Source: Hyphomonas chukchiensis
GTDB taxonomy: Bacteria; Pseudomonadota; Alphaproteobacteria; Caulobacterales; Hyphomonadaceae
DNA: 64,000 nucleotides
Assembly: GCF_000682695.1 (NCBI RefSeq)
Contig: NZ_AWFG01000019.1
Coordinates: 231,568-295,567, forward strand
Reading direction: 5' to 3'
Position 1 is the stretch's first letter. Each line of letters starts with the position of its first letter. The translations under genes were made by a program, and so were the position numbers. Under the pieces are notes generated by a model that worked only from the letters and a program-made list of their open reading frames with translations, had not been told where the DNA came from and did no database searches. This document shows, piece after piece, positions 17,811-27,474 of the stretch.

Positions 17811-19967
17811 CTACTCCGCTGCCACGTCTGCACCATCACCTTCCAGAACTTCCAGCATCTTGATGGCGCTGTCGGCGATGACGGAGCCGGGGGGGAAGAT
17901 GGCGGTGGCGCCAGCGGCGTAGAGGGCATCGAAATCCTGTGGCGGGATGACGCCGCCGACGATGATGCGGGCGTTGGCCGCGCCTTCATTGCCGAGCGCG
18001 CGCTTCAGTTCCGGCACCAGCGAGAGGTGGCCAGCGGCGAGCGAGGACGCGGCAACGATGTCTACACCGGCCTTGCGGGCGTCGGCGGCGGCTTCTTCCG
18101 GCGTCTGGAAGAGCGGGCCGATCTCGACATCCCAGCCAAGGTCCATCAGGGCCGAGGCGACGACCTTCTGGCCCCGGTCGTGACCGTCCTGACCCATCTT
18201 GGCGATGTAGATTTTCGGGCGGCGGCCGTGTTTCTTTTCGAAGACAGCGGCGAGGGACTTGGCGTCCTCTGCGCGCGGGTTGCCTTTGACGCCGCCGCCA
18301 TAGACACCCTTGATCGAGCGGATGACGGCGCTGTGGCGGCCCTGGCTGCGTTCGACGGCTTCGGAGATTTCGCCGACAGTGGCCTTGGCGCGGGCAGCGT
18401 CGACGGCAAGGGCGAGCAGGTTGCCCTCTGTGCCTGCAGCGGCCTTGGCGATGGCGTCCAGCTTTGCGTCAACTTCAGCTTGGTTGCGGTCTGCCTTCAG
18501 ACGGGCAAGTTTGTCGAGCTGCATGCGGCGCACGGCGGCATTGTCGACCTTCAGCACGGGCACGTCTTCGTCTTCATCGAGGTGGAACTTGTTGACGCCG
18601 ACAACGGTTTGCGTGCCGCTGTCGATGCGGGCCTGCGTATTGGCGGCGGCTTCCTCTATGCGCAGCTTCGGCAGGCCTTCTTCGATGGCCTTGCGCATGC
18701 CGCCCATGGCTTCGACTTCCTCGATATGGGCGAGGGCCTTGGCGGCGAGATCGTGCGTCAGGCGCTCGACATAGTAGGAGCCGCCCCACATGTCGATCGT
18801 CTGGCAGGCGCCGGCTTCCTGTTGCAGGAAAAGCTGCGTGTTGCGGCTGATACGGGCGGAGAAGTCCGTCGGCAGGGCGAGGGCTTCGTCGAAGCTGTTC
18901 GTGTGCAGCGACTGTGTCTGGCCGCCCGTGGCGGCTATGGCTTCGAGGCAGGTGCGGATGACGTTGTTGTAGACGTCCTGCGCGGTGAGCGACCAGCCGG
19001 AGGTTTGCGAGTGCGTCCGCAGGCTGAGGGATTTGACGTTCTTCGGCTTGAACTCTTTCTCGACGAGCTTCGCCCAGATGAGCCGTGCGGCGCGCATCTT
19101 GGCGACTTCCATGAACGTGTTCATGCCGATGGCCCAGAAGAAGGAGAGGCGCGGGGCAAACTTGTCGACATCGAGACCGGCGGCGACGCCAGCACGGATA
19201 TATTCGATACCGTCGGCCAGCGTGTAGGCCAGTTCGAGGTCGGCCGTCGCGCCGGCTTCCTGCATGTGGTAGCCGGAGATGGAGATGGAGTTGTATTTCG
19301 GCATGTTCTGCGACGTGTAGGCGAAAATGTCCGAAATAATCCGCATGCTGGGCTTGGGCGGATAGATATAGGTGTTGCGGACCATGAACTCCTTGAGGAT
19401 GTCGTTCTGGATCGTGCCGGCCAGCTTGTCGGGCGTGACGCCCTGTTCCTCAGCCGCCGCGATGTAGAGCGCGAGGATCGGCAGCACGGCGCCGTTCATG
19501 GTCATGGAGACGGACATCTTGTCGAGCGGGATGCCTGAGAAGAGCGTGCGCATGTCGTAGATGGAGTCGATGGCGACGCCCGCCATGCCGACATCGCCGG
19601 AGACGCGGACGTGATCGGAATCATAGCCGCGGTGGGTGGCAAGGTCGAAGGCGACCGAGAGGCCTTTCTGGCCCGCTGCGAGGTTGCGGCGGTAGAAGGC
19701 GTTGGAGTCTTCGGCAGTGGAGAAGCCGGCATACTGGCGCACGGTCCAGGGCTGGTTCGTGTACATGGTCGGGTAGGGGCCACGGCCGAACGGGGCGAGG
19801 CCGGGATAATCGTCGAGGAAGTCGAGGCCCTTCGTGTCTTCGGCGGTGAAGGCCGTTTTCACGTCGATGCCTTCAGGCGTGTGCCATGGCTCGCCGAGGG
19901 ATGGCGCGGCGGTCTTGGCGTGTGGATCGCCGAGTTCGGCTTTGGTGAAATCAGGGAATTTGGTCAT
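17811..19967 (-). CDS. mutB: Methylmalonyl-CoA mutase, large (catalytic) subunit
   Basis: A 718-residue adenosylcobalamin enzyme that interconverts methylmalonyl-CoA and succinyl-CoA in propionate and branched-chain degradation. The TIM barrel carries typical motifs ([30 protein letters not shown]), and the C-terminal Rossmann-like B12 domain has the cobalt-ligating DxHxxG motif (GQDGHDRG, near residue 595). The start overlaps the end of mutA by four bases, the usual coupling of the two subunits. No MeaB GTPase or epimerase gene is in the window. Confidence 0.97.
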   Translation of the reverse strand: MTKFPDFTKAELGDPHAKTAAPSLGEPWHTPEGIDVKTAFTAEDTKGLDFLDDYPGLAPFGRGPYPTMYTNQPWTVRQYAGFSTAEDSNAFYRRNLAAGQKGLSVAFDLATHRGYDSDHVRVSGDVGMAGVAIDSIYDMRTLFSGIPLDKMSVSMTMNGAVLPILALYIAAAEEQGVTPDKLAGTIQNDILKEFMVRNTYIYPPKPSMRIISDIFAYTSQNMPKYNSISISGYHMQEAGATADLELAYTLADGIEYIRAGVAAGLDVDKFAPRLSFFWAIGMNTFMEVAKMRAARLIWAKLVEKEFKPKNVKSLSLRTHSQTSGWSLTAQDVYNNVIRTCLEAIAATGGQTQSLHTNSFDEALALPTDFSARISRNTQLFLQQEAGACQTIDMWGGSYYVERLTHDLAAKALAHIEEVEAMGGMRKAIEEGLPKLRIEEAAANTQARIDSGTQTVVGVNKFHLDEDEDVPVLKVDNAAVRRMQLDKLARLKADRNQAEVDAKLDAIAKAAAGTEGNLLALAVDAARAKATVGEISEAVERSQGRHSAVIRSIKGVYGGGVKGNPRAEDAKSLAAVFEKKHGRRPKIYIAKMGQDGHDRGQKVVASALMDLGWDVEIGPLFQTPEEAAADARKAGVDIVAASSLAAGHLSLVPELKRALGNEGAANARIIVGGVIPPQDFDALYAAGATAIFPPGSVIADSAIKMLEVLEGDGADVAAE

Positions 19968-21835
19968 TGGGAAAGCCCCAGTTCTGCGTGTGCGAGCTTT
20001 AATGTGTGGAGCACATCGCAGCCCATGAAGATGTTGGAGTCGATGCCGGGCGCTTCGAACTTGCCGGCGAGCCAGAGGTGGCGGACGCCGGCGGCCTTGA
20101 GGGCGGCAGCGGCGGCTTCGGCCTCGTCAGGGTAGCGCGTGTCGCTGCCGCAGAGGACGGCGATCTGGCAACCGGAGGCCTTGAAGGCGGCGGCGAGTTC
20201 GGGAACGGATTTCGGCACGACGGGCGGCTCTTTGGATTCGAGGCCGCCAGCGGCGAAGAGGTTGCGGGCGAAGTCTGCCCGGCCGGAATGTTCAGCGACG
20301 GGGCCGAGCGTGGCGAGGAAGATGGCGGGCGCCTTCTTCGCGGCGGCTGCAGCGTCGCGCAGGGCTTCGAACGGCGCGGCGAGCTGGATGGGCGCGAGCG
20401 GCGTGCAAGTGAGCACGGCGGCGGGTGCCTTGGGCGCGGGCTTTGGTGTCACGGCATCGGCCACGGGGGCGTCGATGGCGTCCAGTGTCGGGAATTCTGT
20501 GACCCCGGTGATCGGCACCTTGCGCTTGGCGATGTCCTTGGCGCGGGCGTCCCGTGTGGCGGCGACGCGGGACTGGAAGGCGCCGGAGAGAAGGCTTTCA
20601 GCATAGCCGCCTTCGCGTTCGATATTCTGGAATTCTTCCCACGCGGCCTTGGCGAGATCGTCGGCGAAGGTTTCGGTGAACCATGCGCCCCCGGTCGGAT
20701 CAGCCACGCGGCCGAGCTGGCTTTCTTCCATGGCGATGATCTGCGTGTTGCGGGCGATGCGTCGGCCGAGTTCTTCCGGCGTGCCGAGCGAGGAGTTGAA
20801 CGGCCGGACGGTGACCACGTCTGCGCCGCCGACAGCGCCCGCGAAGGCGGCCGTAGTGCAGCGGAGCATGTTGGTCCAGGCATCGTAGCGCGCGAGCATG
20901 CGGGCCGATGTCGTGGCTTGGATGCGCATTGGCACGGGCGAGACTTCCAGCAATTCGAGGCAGCGCGCCCAGAGGCGGCGGGCGGCGCGAAGCTTGGCGA
21001 CGCCGAGGCCGTAATTGGCATCAAGGGCCAGCGAGAAGGTGATGCGCGGCGCGAGGGCGGCGAGGTCAGCCTCGGGCAGGCGACGCAGTGTGTCGACAGC
21101 GCTGGCGATCAGGGCGCCGAGTTCCTGCGCATCTGAGCCGCCGGCTTCGTGCACCATGCGAGCATCAATGCGGATCAGGCTGGCATTGGTGAACGGGCTG
21201 AGGTGGGAAAGCGTGTCGGCAAGGCTGACGAAAGTATCATCCAGCGAGGCGGCCAGCGTGCCGGTGCGGGCGAGGGCGCCGAGGGGGTCGAGGTTGAAGG
21301 CGAATTTCAGGGCGCCAAGATCGGCAGCGCCTTCGGCCCATGTGGAGAGCAGGCCGGCGGCGATGAAGCCGGGTTCGTCGACTGGATCCAGTGCGATCGT
21401 CGCAATCGTGGCATCGACGCCGTCGAGGACGGTCTGGAGGTCGGCAAGGCCGAGCACCTGGACACCGGTCTCGCCTGCTGGATCAAGCGTCAGTTCCACG
21501 GAGGAGACGCCGCGCTCAAGGTCGCGCAGGATTTCGGCGTTCGTGGTGGCGGGATCCGGGTGGGTGAAGGCCTGGCGTATGTCCCAGGGCAGCCATGCAT
21601 CAGGCGCCGCTGTGGGGCCACGCAGGTAAGGCGCTGCGCCGGGCACGCCGAGCGGGTCGGTCGAGGAGGGGAAATCGCTCTCGCGATAGAGGGGATGAAC
21701 CTTCAGTCCGTCTGCCGTCGTGCGGGTGATCGTGTCGATACCCTTGCCCTTGAGCGCCTTGTCGACGGCGGCCAGCCATTCGGCTTCGGTTGCGTCCGCG
21801 AACGCGCTGCTGAGGGGGAGGATGTCATCTGCCAT
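19964..21835 (-). CDS. mutA: Methylmalonyl-CoA mutase, small subunit
   Basis: A 623-residue homologue of the large subunit that forms the heterodimer with MutB. The barrel part retains mutase motifs ([25 protein letters not shown]), while the C-terminal B12-like domain lacks the DxHxxG motif ([18 protein letters not shown] is at the equivalent place), as expected for the non-catalytic subunit. The linker near residue 480 is rich in Ala and Pro. A 193-base gap with no recognised signal separates it from the divergent ltrA gene. Confidence 0.95.
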   Translation of the reverse strand: MADDILPLSSAFADATEAEWLAAVDKALKGKGIDTITRTTADGLKVHPLYRESDFPSSTDPLGVPGAAPYLRGPTAAPDAWLPWDIRQAFTHPDPATTNAEILRDLERGVSSVELTLDPAGETGVQVLGLADLQTVLDGVDATIATIALDPVDEPGFIAAGLLSTWAEGAADLGALKFAFNLDPLGALARTGTLAASLDDTFVSLADTLSHLSPFTNASLIRIDARMVHEAGGSDAQELGALIASAVDTLRRLPEADLAALAPRITFSLALDANYGLGVAKLRAARRLWARCLELLEVSPVPMRIQATTSARMLARYDAWTNMLRCTTAAFAGAVGGADVVTVRPFNSSLGTPEELGRRIARNTQIIAMEESQLGRVADPTGGAWFTETFADDLAKAAWEEFQNIEREGGYAESLLSGAFQSRVAATRDARAKDIAKRKVPITGVTEFPTLDAIDAPVADAVTPKPAPKAPAAVLTCTPLAPIQLAAPFEALRDAAAAAKKAPAIFLATLGPVAEHSGRADFARNLFAAGGLESKEPPVVPKSVPELAAAFKASGCQIAVLCGSDTRYPDEAEAAAAALKAAGVRHLWLAGKFEAPGIDSNIFMGCDVLHTLKLAHAELGLSQ

Positions 21836-22028
21836 GTGGTAAGGTGCCTGTATTCCTGTGTCTGGCTAGGTAATGGAGTTGACGCGGGCGTAAGGCAAGG
21901 CCCCGGATAGGATATGCGAAATTGAAACGGGTGCTGCCGTCGGGGCATGGGACGGCCCGTCGCTTATTGCCAAGTGCTGTCTGTTCCGGTCAGGATAGTC
22001 AGGTGAGACGGGCCAACGGGGGATTTGC

Positions 22029-23222
22029 ATGAGTACGACACATGAGAGGCCGTCCACATTGCGGACGGGCCAGGGGCATGAGAGCGGCAAGGTCGGTTTC
22101 GTCGAGCTTTTTTTCGACCTCGTTTATGTTTTCGCTATCACTCAGCTGTCGCATTCATTGCTTCACCATTTTACCGGAATCGGGCTCGCCGAAACGGCCT
22201 TCCTTCTGGTCGCCGTCTGGTGGGTCTGGGTCTATACGACCTGGGCGATGAACTGGCTGAATCCGGCGGCGACCTCCGTGCGCCTGATGCTGTTCTTCCA
22301 GATGTTTGGCGGGCTGGTTCTGGCGCTGGCCATTCCGCATGCTTTCGGTGCGGGCGGGCTCGCCTTTGCCGGGGCCTATGTGTTCATGCAGGTCAGCCGA
22401 TCACTGTTCACGGCCTGGGCCCTGCGGGCACATGCGGGGCACTTCCGGAGCTTCCTGCGTATTTCGATCTGGCTGATGTTTTCGGGGGTCTTCTGGATCG
22501 CAGGCGCCTTCCTTGAGCATGAAGCGCGCTGGATTGTGTGGGGCATTGCAATGGCAATTGAAATTGCCGGGCCTTACGCCCTTTACTGGACGCCCGGCCT
22601 TGGCGCATCGACCATACGGGACTGGGATATTCGCGGCGAGCATATGGCCGAGCGTTGCGGCCTGTTGATGATCATTGCACTAGGCGAGTCTCTGCTCGTG
22701 ACCGGGGCGACCTTTGCCGAGCAGGCACTAACCTTGATCCCGATTGCGGGGCTGGTGACGGCCTTTGTGGGCACGGTGGCCATGTGGTGGGTCTATTTCA
22801 ATATTGGCGCAGAGCGGGCCGCGCATCGCATCGCGCAAGCGGAAGACCCCGGCCAGCTGGGAAGGCTCGCCTATACATACCTGCACATACCGATCATTGC
22901 GGGCATCCTGCTGACGGCGGTATCAGACGAGATCGTTCTGCTGCATCCCATGGGACATCACGGTGCCACGGCGCCGCTGGAGGGGCTGGCCTTGCTGGGC
23001 GGGCCGGCGCTGTTCCTGGCAGGCAACCTGTTTTTCAAGAAGGCGGTGTTCGGCAAGTTTGCGCGTTCTCATATTGTTGGCATCGCGATGCTGGGGGCCG
23101 CGGCGTTTGCCATGCCGATGGCCGGTCCGCTTGCGCTGGGCGTGGTGGCAACGGTGGCGGTGGTTATCGTCGGGGCGTGGGAGCATACGGCCGTCAACCG
23201 GCGCAAGTCTGTCGCCGGGTAG
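22029..23222 (+). CDS. ltrA: LtrA-family membrane protein
   Basis: A 397-residue protein with about ten membrane helices, typical of the low temperature requirement A family. Diagnostic segments are KVGFVELFFDLVYVFAITQL at the start and IALGESLLVTGATFAE in the middle. The biochemical role of LtrA is not established; it was named from a cold-sensitive Listeria mutant. GGGGGA just upstream of ATG 22029 serves as ribosome-binding site. No obvious functional link to its neighbours. Confidence 0.92.
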   Translation: MSTTHERPSTLRTGQGHESGKVGFVELFFDLVYVFAITQLSHSLLHHFTGIGLAETAFLLVAVWWVWVYTTWAMNWLNPAATSVRLMLFFQMFGGLVLALAIPHAFGAGGLAFAGAYVFMQVSRSLFTAWALRAHAGHFRSFLRISIWLMFSGVFWIAGAFLEHEARWIVWGIAMAIEIAGPYALYWTPGLGASTIRDWDIRGEHMAERCGLLMIIALGESLLVTGATFAEQALTLIPIAGLVTAFVGTVAMWWVYFNIGAERAAHRIAQAEDPGQLGRLAYTYLHIPIIAGILLTAVSDEIVLLHPMGHHGATAPLEGLALLGGPALFLAGNLFFKKAVFGKFARSHIVGIAMLGAAAFAMPMAGPLALGVVATVAVVIVGAWEHTAVNRRKSVAG

Positions 23223-23292
23223 CCCTTGCCGCGTGCGACTGGCTGGTCTCTAGTGCCTCAAAAAACAGGCCTAATGAGGAAAGACAGAGCGC

Positions 23293-23856
23293 ATGAGACT
23301 GAACAAATCGCGGATCGCACCGCTGGCGGATTCCGAACTCGACCCGGACATGAAGGAAACACTGGCCAAGAATTTCAACGGCAGGCCTGTCTATAATATC
23401 TTCCGGACGCTGGCGCGGGCGCCGAAGGCCTACAAGTCATTCATGCGCTGGGGCGGCTATATCCTGTCGGACCATAACAGCATCGCCCCTCGTGAGCGCG
23501 AGATCATCATCCTGCGAACGGGGTATAACTGGAAGTCCGGCTATGAGTGGGCCCAGCATGTGCGTATCGGCAAGGAATGCGGCCTGACTGATCTGGAAAT
23601 CCAGCACATCAAGGACGGCCCGCTGGCGCCGAGCTGGACGCCACTGGAAAGTGCCATGATCCGTGCGGTGGACGAGCTGACGACCGATGCGTTCATTTCC
23701 GAGCAGACATGGGGCGAGCTGTCCGAGCTGAGCGAGAAGCAGCGCATGGACCTGGTAATGACCGTCGGCCAGTACACGCAGGTATCGATGATGCTGAATT
23801 CCTTCGGCGTGCAGCTGGACGATGACCTGGAGCTGGACACGGACCTTGCCAAATGA
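23293..23856 (+). CDS. Carboxymuconolactone decarboxylase (CMD/AhpD-like) family protein
   Basis: A 187-residue alpha-helical protein of the CMD family (LILRTGYNWKSGYEWAQHV-type core near residue 80; the helical bundle continues with RIGKECGLTD). The CxxC of AhpD peroxidase is absent, so a lactone decarboxylase-like or unknown activity is likelier than alkylhydroperoxidase. It overlaps the next SDR gene by four bases (ATGA), implying a two-step pathway on an organic acid or xenobiotic. Substrate unknown. Confidence 0.88.
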   Translation: MRLNKSRIAPLADSELDPDMKETLAKNFNGRPVYNIFRTLARAPKAYKSFMRWGGYILSDHNSIAPREREIIILRTGYNWKSGYEWAQHVRIGKECGLTDLEIQHIKDGPLAPSWTPLESAMIRAVDELTTDAFISEQTWGELSELSEKQRMDLVMTVGQYTQVSMMLNSFGVQLDDDLELDTDLAK

Positions 23857-24668
23857 GCCTGGGTGACGTCTCGGGCCGGCTGGCCGGCAAGGTCGCGATT
23901 GTCTCAGGTGCAGGCCAGACGCCGGGTGAGAATATCGGCAATGGCCGGGCCATTGCGCTGCTCTTTGCCCGTGCCGGTGCGAGTGTGTTGTGTGTGGACA
24001 GGGAGGAAGCGCGGGCCAGCGAGACTGTTGCGGAGATTGAAGGTGAAGGCGGGGTGGCGACGAGCTGTCATGCAGACATCACCAAGATGGGCGATGCCAG
24101 CCGCATTGTTCAGGAGTGTCTCGACGCGTTCGGACGCGTGGACATCCTGGTCAACAATGTGGGGATTGGCGGCAATGGCGACGGGCCAGCGCACAAGCTG
24201 ACCGAAGACGCGTTTGACCGGATCATGCGCGTGAACCTGAAGGGCGCGTGGCTGGTGACCAAGGCCGTGCTGCCGAGCCTGCGTGAGCAGCAGGGCGGCG
24301 CCATCGTGAACATCTCTTCGCTGGCCTCGGTCGGGGGCGGTTTCCAGATGGCTTATGAAGTCTCGAAGGCTGCGATGAACCGGATGACCCAGAGTGTGGC
24401 GATGAGCGGCGCATCGCGGGGCGTTCGCTGCAATGCGATCACGCCCGGCCTGATGGATACGCCCATGGCGGTTGGGGGCATTGCGGCCGCGCGAGGCATT
24501 TCCGAACAGGCGCTGCGCGAAGAACGGTCAAAGAGTGTGCCGATGAAGTTCATGGGGACGGGCTGGGACACTGCGCACGCCGCGCTGTTCCTGGCGAGTG
24601 ACGAGGCGCGGTTTATCACGGGCGCCATATTGCCAGTGGACGGCGGCGGCAGCGTGCGGGTGGGTTGA
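23853..24668 (+). CDS. Short-chain dehydrogenase/reductase
   Basis: A 271-residue Rossmann-fold oxidoreductase. The cofactor loop is an atypically long Gly-rich stretch (VSGAGQTPGENIGNGRA), followed by NNVG, catalytic Ser in NISSLAS and Tyr/Lys in YEVSKAAMN. The acidic residue after beta-2 (CVDREEA) suggests NAD(H) preference. Coupled by ATGA overlap to the CMD-family gene upstream, so probably both act on the same compound. Ends 26 bases before the convergent diguanylate cyclase gene. Confidence 0.93.
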   Translation: MSLGDVSGRLAGKVAIVSGAGQTPGENIGNGRAIALLFARAGASVLCVDREEARASETVAEIEGEGGVATSCHADITKMGDASRIVQECLDAFGRVDILVNNVGIGGNGDGPAHKLTEDAFDRIMRVNLKGAWLVTKAVLPSLREQQGGAIVNISSLASVGGGFQMAYEVSKAAMNRMTQSVAMSGASRGVRCNAITPGLMDTPMAVGGIAAARGISEQALREERSKSVPMKFMGTGWDTAHAALFLASDEARFITGAILPVDGGGSVRVG

Positions 24669-24671
24669 GCG

Positions 24672-24692
24672 GAGCCGGATGCGTGGCGGCTC
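24672..24692. terminator. Small hairpin between convergent genes
   Basis: GAGCCG (24672-24677) pairs with CGGCTC (24687-24692) around a 9-base loop in the 26-base gap between the SDR and GGDEF genes. No U-tract follows, so its role as a bidirectional terminator is uncertain. Confidence 0.25.
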
Positions 24693-24694
24693 TC

Positions 24695-25918
24695 TCAGCC
24701 GTATTTGACCGGGAGTTTCCGCACAGTCGCGCTGGTGACCGGGCGCGGGTTCCGGGCGGGCTCAGCGGCCGTCTCAGGGATCTCGGTATCGCAAGTCACA
24801 CGGTCGCGACCGCAGTCTTTTGACCGGTAAAGCGCCTGGTCAGCGCGGGTCATCAATTGGGAGAGCGATTCCCCCTTCTTATACTGTGCGACACCGAAGC
24901 TGGCGGTGAAGCCGTCGCGGGGCTCGCCCGGTTGTATGTTAGCAGCCGCAAAGCGACGACGTATCGACTCGGCCAGTTCTGCAGCCATGGAGAGGGGGAC
25001 ACCGGGCAGCAGAAGCCCGAATTCCTCGCCGCCCAAGCGCCCGGCCACGCGGCCGAAGCGGGCATAGTCGCCCATCAGTGCGCCGAAGGATGCGATCACA
25101 CCATCGCCGAAAGCATGGCCGTAATTGTCGTTGACGGATTTGAAGTGATCGAGATCGGCCAGGATGAGGCTGACGGGCTGGGCGGCACCGTTTTGCAGGA
25201 CGAGACTGCCTGCTTCATCAAACCCGCGGCGATTGTTGATGCCCGTCAGGACATCCGTCACCGAGCTGTCGCGCAGATCGTTGAAGATGGCCCGGCTGAA
25301 AACGACGAGGAGGCACATGCCGGTCGTAACGGCGCAGGCGCCGACAACAAAATGCATCGTGAAGATAAAGGTCGTCTCGCTATGATTGGCCTGGGTGAGG
25401 GGCCCATCAACCCATAACGCGATGGCCACAGGGCGGATGAAGCATTGCAGGCTGGTGATAGCGAAAATCGCGGCCATGACGCGATCAAGCGTCCGGTCAA
25501 GGTTTCCCCGAAACGCCAGCAAGCCTATCGCGGAGAGGATGCCGCAGCCCACATTGGCGCTGAAGGACCGGATCCAGTCAGCCTCTATCGCCATCAGGTA
25601 GCCGTAGACGCAAAGATGAACGACCGTGAGGCCAACAAGAAGCTTCCACGGCGCCGCCTTCTTGTAGTGAAGGAACAGGCCGCCGACGAGAAATACAATC
25701 GTGATGGCATAGAGGCCCGCAATGGGGACCCGCGTTATCAGAAGTGTGCTGTCCTGAAAGATGAGGTCTGCAATGAATGAGAGCGCGCCAACAGCATAGG
25801 AAAGCGAGATGGCAAGCGCACTTCGCGTCGGGCGCATGTTGTAGATGCAGAGAAAGCCGACGGAGAACAGCCCGAAAACGAGCGGATTCATGAGCTGAAA
25901 ATACACTCCGGTAGACAT
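24695..25918 (-). CDS. Membrane-bound GGDEF diguanylate cyclase
   Basis: A 407-residue protein with about seven membrane helices (residues 1-220) and a GGDEF domain (about 235-390) bearing the active A-site RLGGEEFGLLL. It should make cyclic di-GMP from two GTP. The product-inhibition I-site (RxxD five residues before GGEEF) is missing: the place reads RFGR. The N-terminal seven-helix part is a sensor of unknown type. A GGGGGAGAC ribosome-binding site precedes ATG 25918. The 263-base gap to the divergent APC permease (25919-26181) holds both promoters, none clearly recognisable. Confidence 0.93.
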   Translation of the reverse strand: MSTGVYFQLMNPLVFGLFSVGFLCIYNMRPTRSALAISLSYAVGALSFIADLIFQDSTLLITRVPIAGLYAITIVFLVGGLFLHYKKAAPWKLLVGLTVVHLCVYGYLMAIEADWIRSFSANVGCGILSAIGLLAFRGNLDRTLDRVMAAIFAITSLQCFIRPVAIALWVDGPLTQANHSETTFIFTMHFVVGACAVTTGMCLLVVFSRAIFNDLRDSSVTDVLTGINNRRGFDEAGSLVLQNGAAQPVSLILADLDHFKSVNDNYGHAFGDGVIASFGALMGDYARFGRVAGRLGGEEFGLLLPGVPLSMAAELAESIRRRFAAANIQPGEPRDGFTASFGVAQYKKGESLSQLMTRADQALYRSKDCGRDRVTCDTEIPETAAEPARNPRPVTSATVRKLPVKYG

Positions 25919-26181
25919 TAGTCGTCTCCCCCCAACGCAGCCTTAATTGCCAGTGCAAACCGCTCCCACGACGCACACATACACGTCGCCCTAAAGCCTG
26001 AAGGTTTCGAAACGATCAATTCGGGGGCTTCTTTTCATTGTATTCACAACAGATTGCGCGGAATTCTGTCTGGCGCGGAGGATAGGATAGGGCGTGTGCC
26101 CTTGGGCTTGGCGCATGGGTTGGCGCGTTTCATACTCGGCTTGGCGCGCTTGCGCATTTTTGGGGATCAAGGGAGCGAGCG

Positions 26182-27474
26182 ATGGCTGACAAGAAGACAG
26201 TCGGACTGCGTGAGGCCGTGTCGATTGGCGTTGGCGGCATGGTGGGGGGCGGCATCTTTGCCGTACTCGGTCTGGCGGCGGACCTGGCGCAGGGCGGCAC
26301 GCCGGTGGCCTTCCTGTTCGCCGGTCTGATCGCGCTGATGACTTCCTATAGCTATGCCCATCTCTCCAAGGCCTATCCGGACCGGGGCGGGACGGTGCGT
26401 TTCATCAATGAGGGGTTCGGGCGCGGCGTGTTCAGCGGCGGCGTGAACAACCTCTTATGGGTCAGCTATGTGATCATGCTGTCGCTCTATGCCTCCGCCT
26501 TTGGCTCGTATGCGCCCAACCTGATCCCGATTACGGGCGACAAGGCGCTGGACCAGCACCTGTTCGCCAGCGCGATCATCCTGCTGGCGACCGGAATCAA
26601 TTATTACAGCATCAAGGTGGTGAGCGCGATCGAGTCCTATGCGGTCGTCATCAAGCTGGTGATCCTGCTCGGCTTTGTCGGCATTGGTGCGGTGGGACTG
26701 GTGGGCAATCCCAGCCTTTCGCAGCTCAGCCTTGGCAACTGGCCCTCGCCGCTGACGCTGGTGACGGCGGGGATGATCATCTTCGTCGCCTATGAGGGAT
26801 TTGAGCTGATCGCCAATGCGGCGCCGGACATCAAGTCGCCGGAGAAGAACGTGCCGCGCGCCTATTATATCGCCGTCATTTTCGTGATTGCGCTCTATCT
26901 CGCGATTGCAGTGATCACGGTTGGCTCTTTGCCGTTCAAGCAGATTTCGGATGCGCAGGATTATGTGCTGGCCGAGGCGGCGAAGCCGATGCTGGGCCAG
27001 GCCGGCTTCACGATCATCACCGTCGCGGCGCTGATCTCGACCTTCTCCGCGATCAATGCCTCGCTTTATGGCGGCAGCCGGGTGAGCTATGAGATCGCCG
27101 AGGATGACGAGCTGCCGCACGAGTTCACATCGCAATTCTGGAACCAGCCAATTGGCCTTCTGGTGACGGCGGCGCTGACGCTTTTGCTGGTCAACACGCT
27201 GGAACTGGAAAGCATTTCCTCGACGGGCAGTATCGGTTTCCTGCTTATCTTTGCGGCGGTGAACATGGTGGGCTTCAGAAAGGCGGCGGAGATCGGATGC
27301 TCGCGGATTGTCGCGGCGATGAGCGCTTTCCTGTGCCTTGCTGCGCTCGCTGCCCTGCTCGTCCACAATTTCCAGACGAGCAAGCTGAACCTGATCATCG
27401 CAGCCGCTACCGTGGCGACGTGCTTCGCCTGCGAGTATGTCTACAAGCGCTTCAAGTCAGGCGCAGGCAGCTAG
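26182..27474 (+). CDS. APC-family amino acid permease
   Basis: A 430-residue transporter with twelve predicted helices. The first helix holds the substrate/ion-binding signature of the APC superfamily (SIGVGGMVGGGIFAVLG). It likely imports an amino acid or amine by proton or sodium coupling; the substrate is not readable. AGGGAGCGAGCG precedes ATG 26182. Its stop codon TAG lies in a CTAG shared with the stop of the convergent carotenoid oxygenase gene. Confidence 0.92.
   Translation: MADKKTVGLREAVSIGVGGMVGGGIFAVLGLAADLAQGGTPVAFLFAGLIALMTSYSYAHLSKAYPDRGGTVRFINEGFGRGVFSGGVNNLLWVSYVIMLSLYASAFGSYAPNLIPITGDKALDQHLFASAIILLATGINYYSIKVVSAIESYAVVIKLVILLGFVGIGAVGLVGNPSLSQLSLGNWPSPLTLVTAGMIIFVAYEGFELIANAAPDIKSPEKNVPRAYYIAVIFVIALYLAIAVITVGSLPFKQISDAQDYVLAEAAKPMLGQAGFTIITVAALISTFSAINASLYGGSRVSYEIAEDDELPHEFTSQFWNQPIGLLVTAALTLLLVNTLELESISSTGSIGFLLIFAAVNMVGFRKAAEIGCSRIVAAMSAFLCLAALAALLVHNFQTSKLNLIIAAATVATCFACEYVYKRFKSGAGS

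Noticed and set aside
17787..19538. 583-codon open frame on the plus strand opposite mutB
   Set aside because: It lies wholly antisense to a certain gene, has repetitive Gly/Asp/Val content typical of GC-rich shadow frames, and no ribosome-binding site or known domain.
26182..27474. This APC permease as a paralogue of the copper-operon permease from a recent duplication
   Set aside because: Their sequences differ widely beyond the family signature, so recent duplication is not supported.
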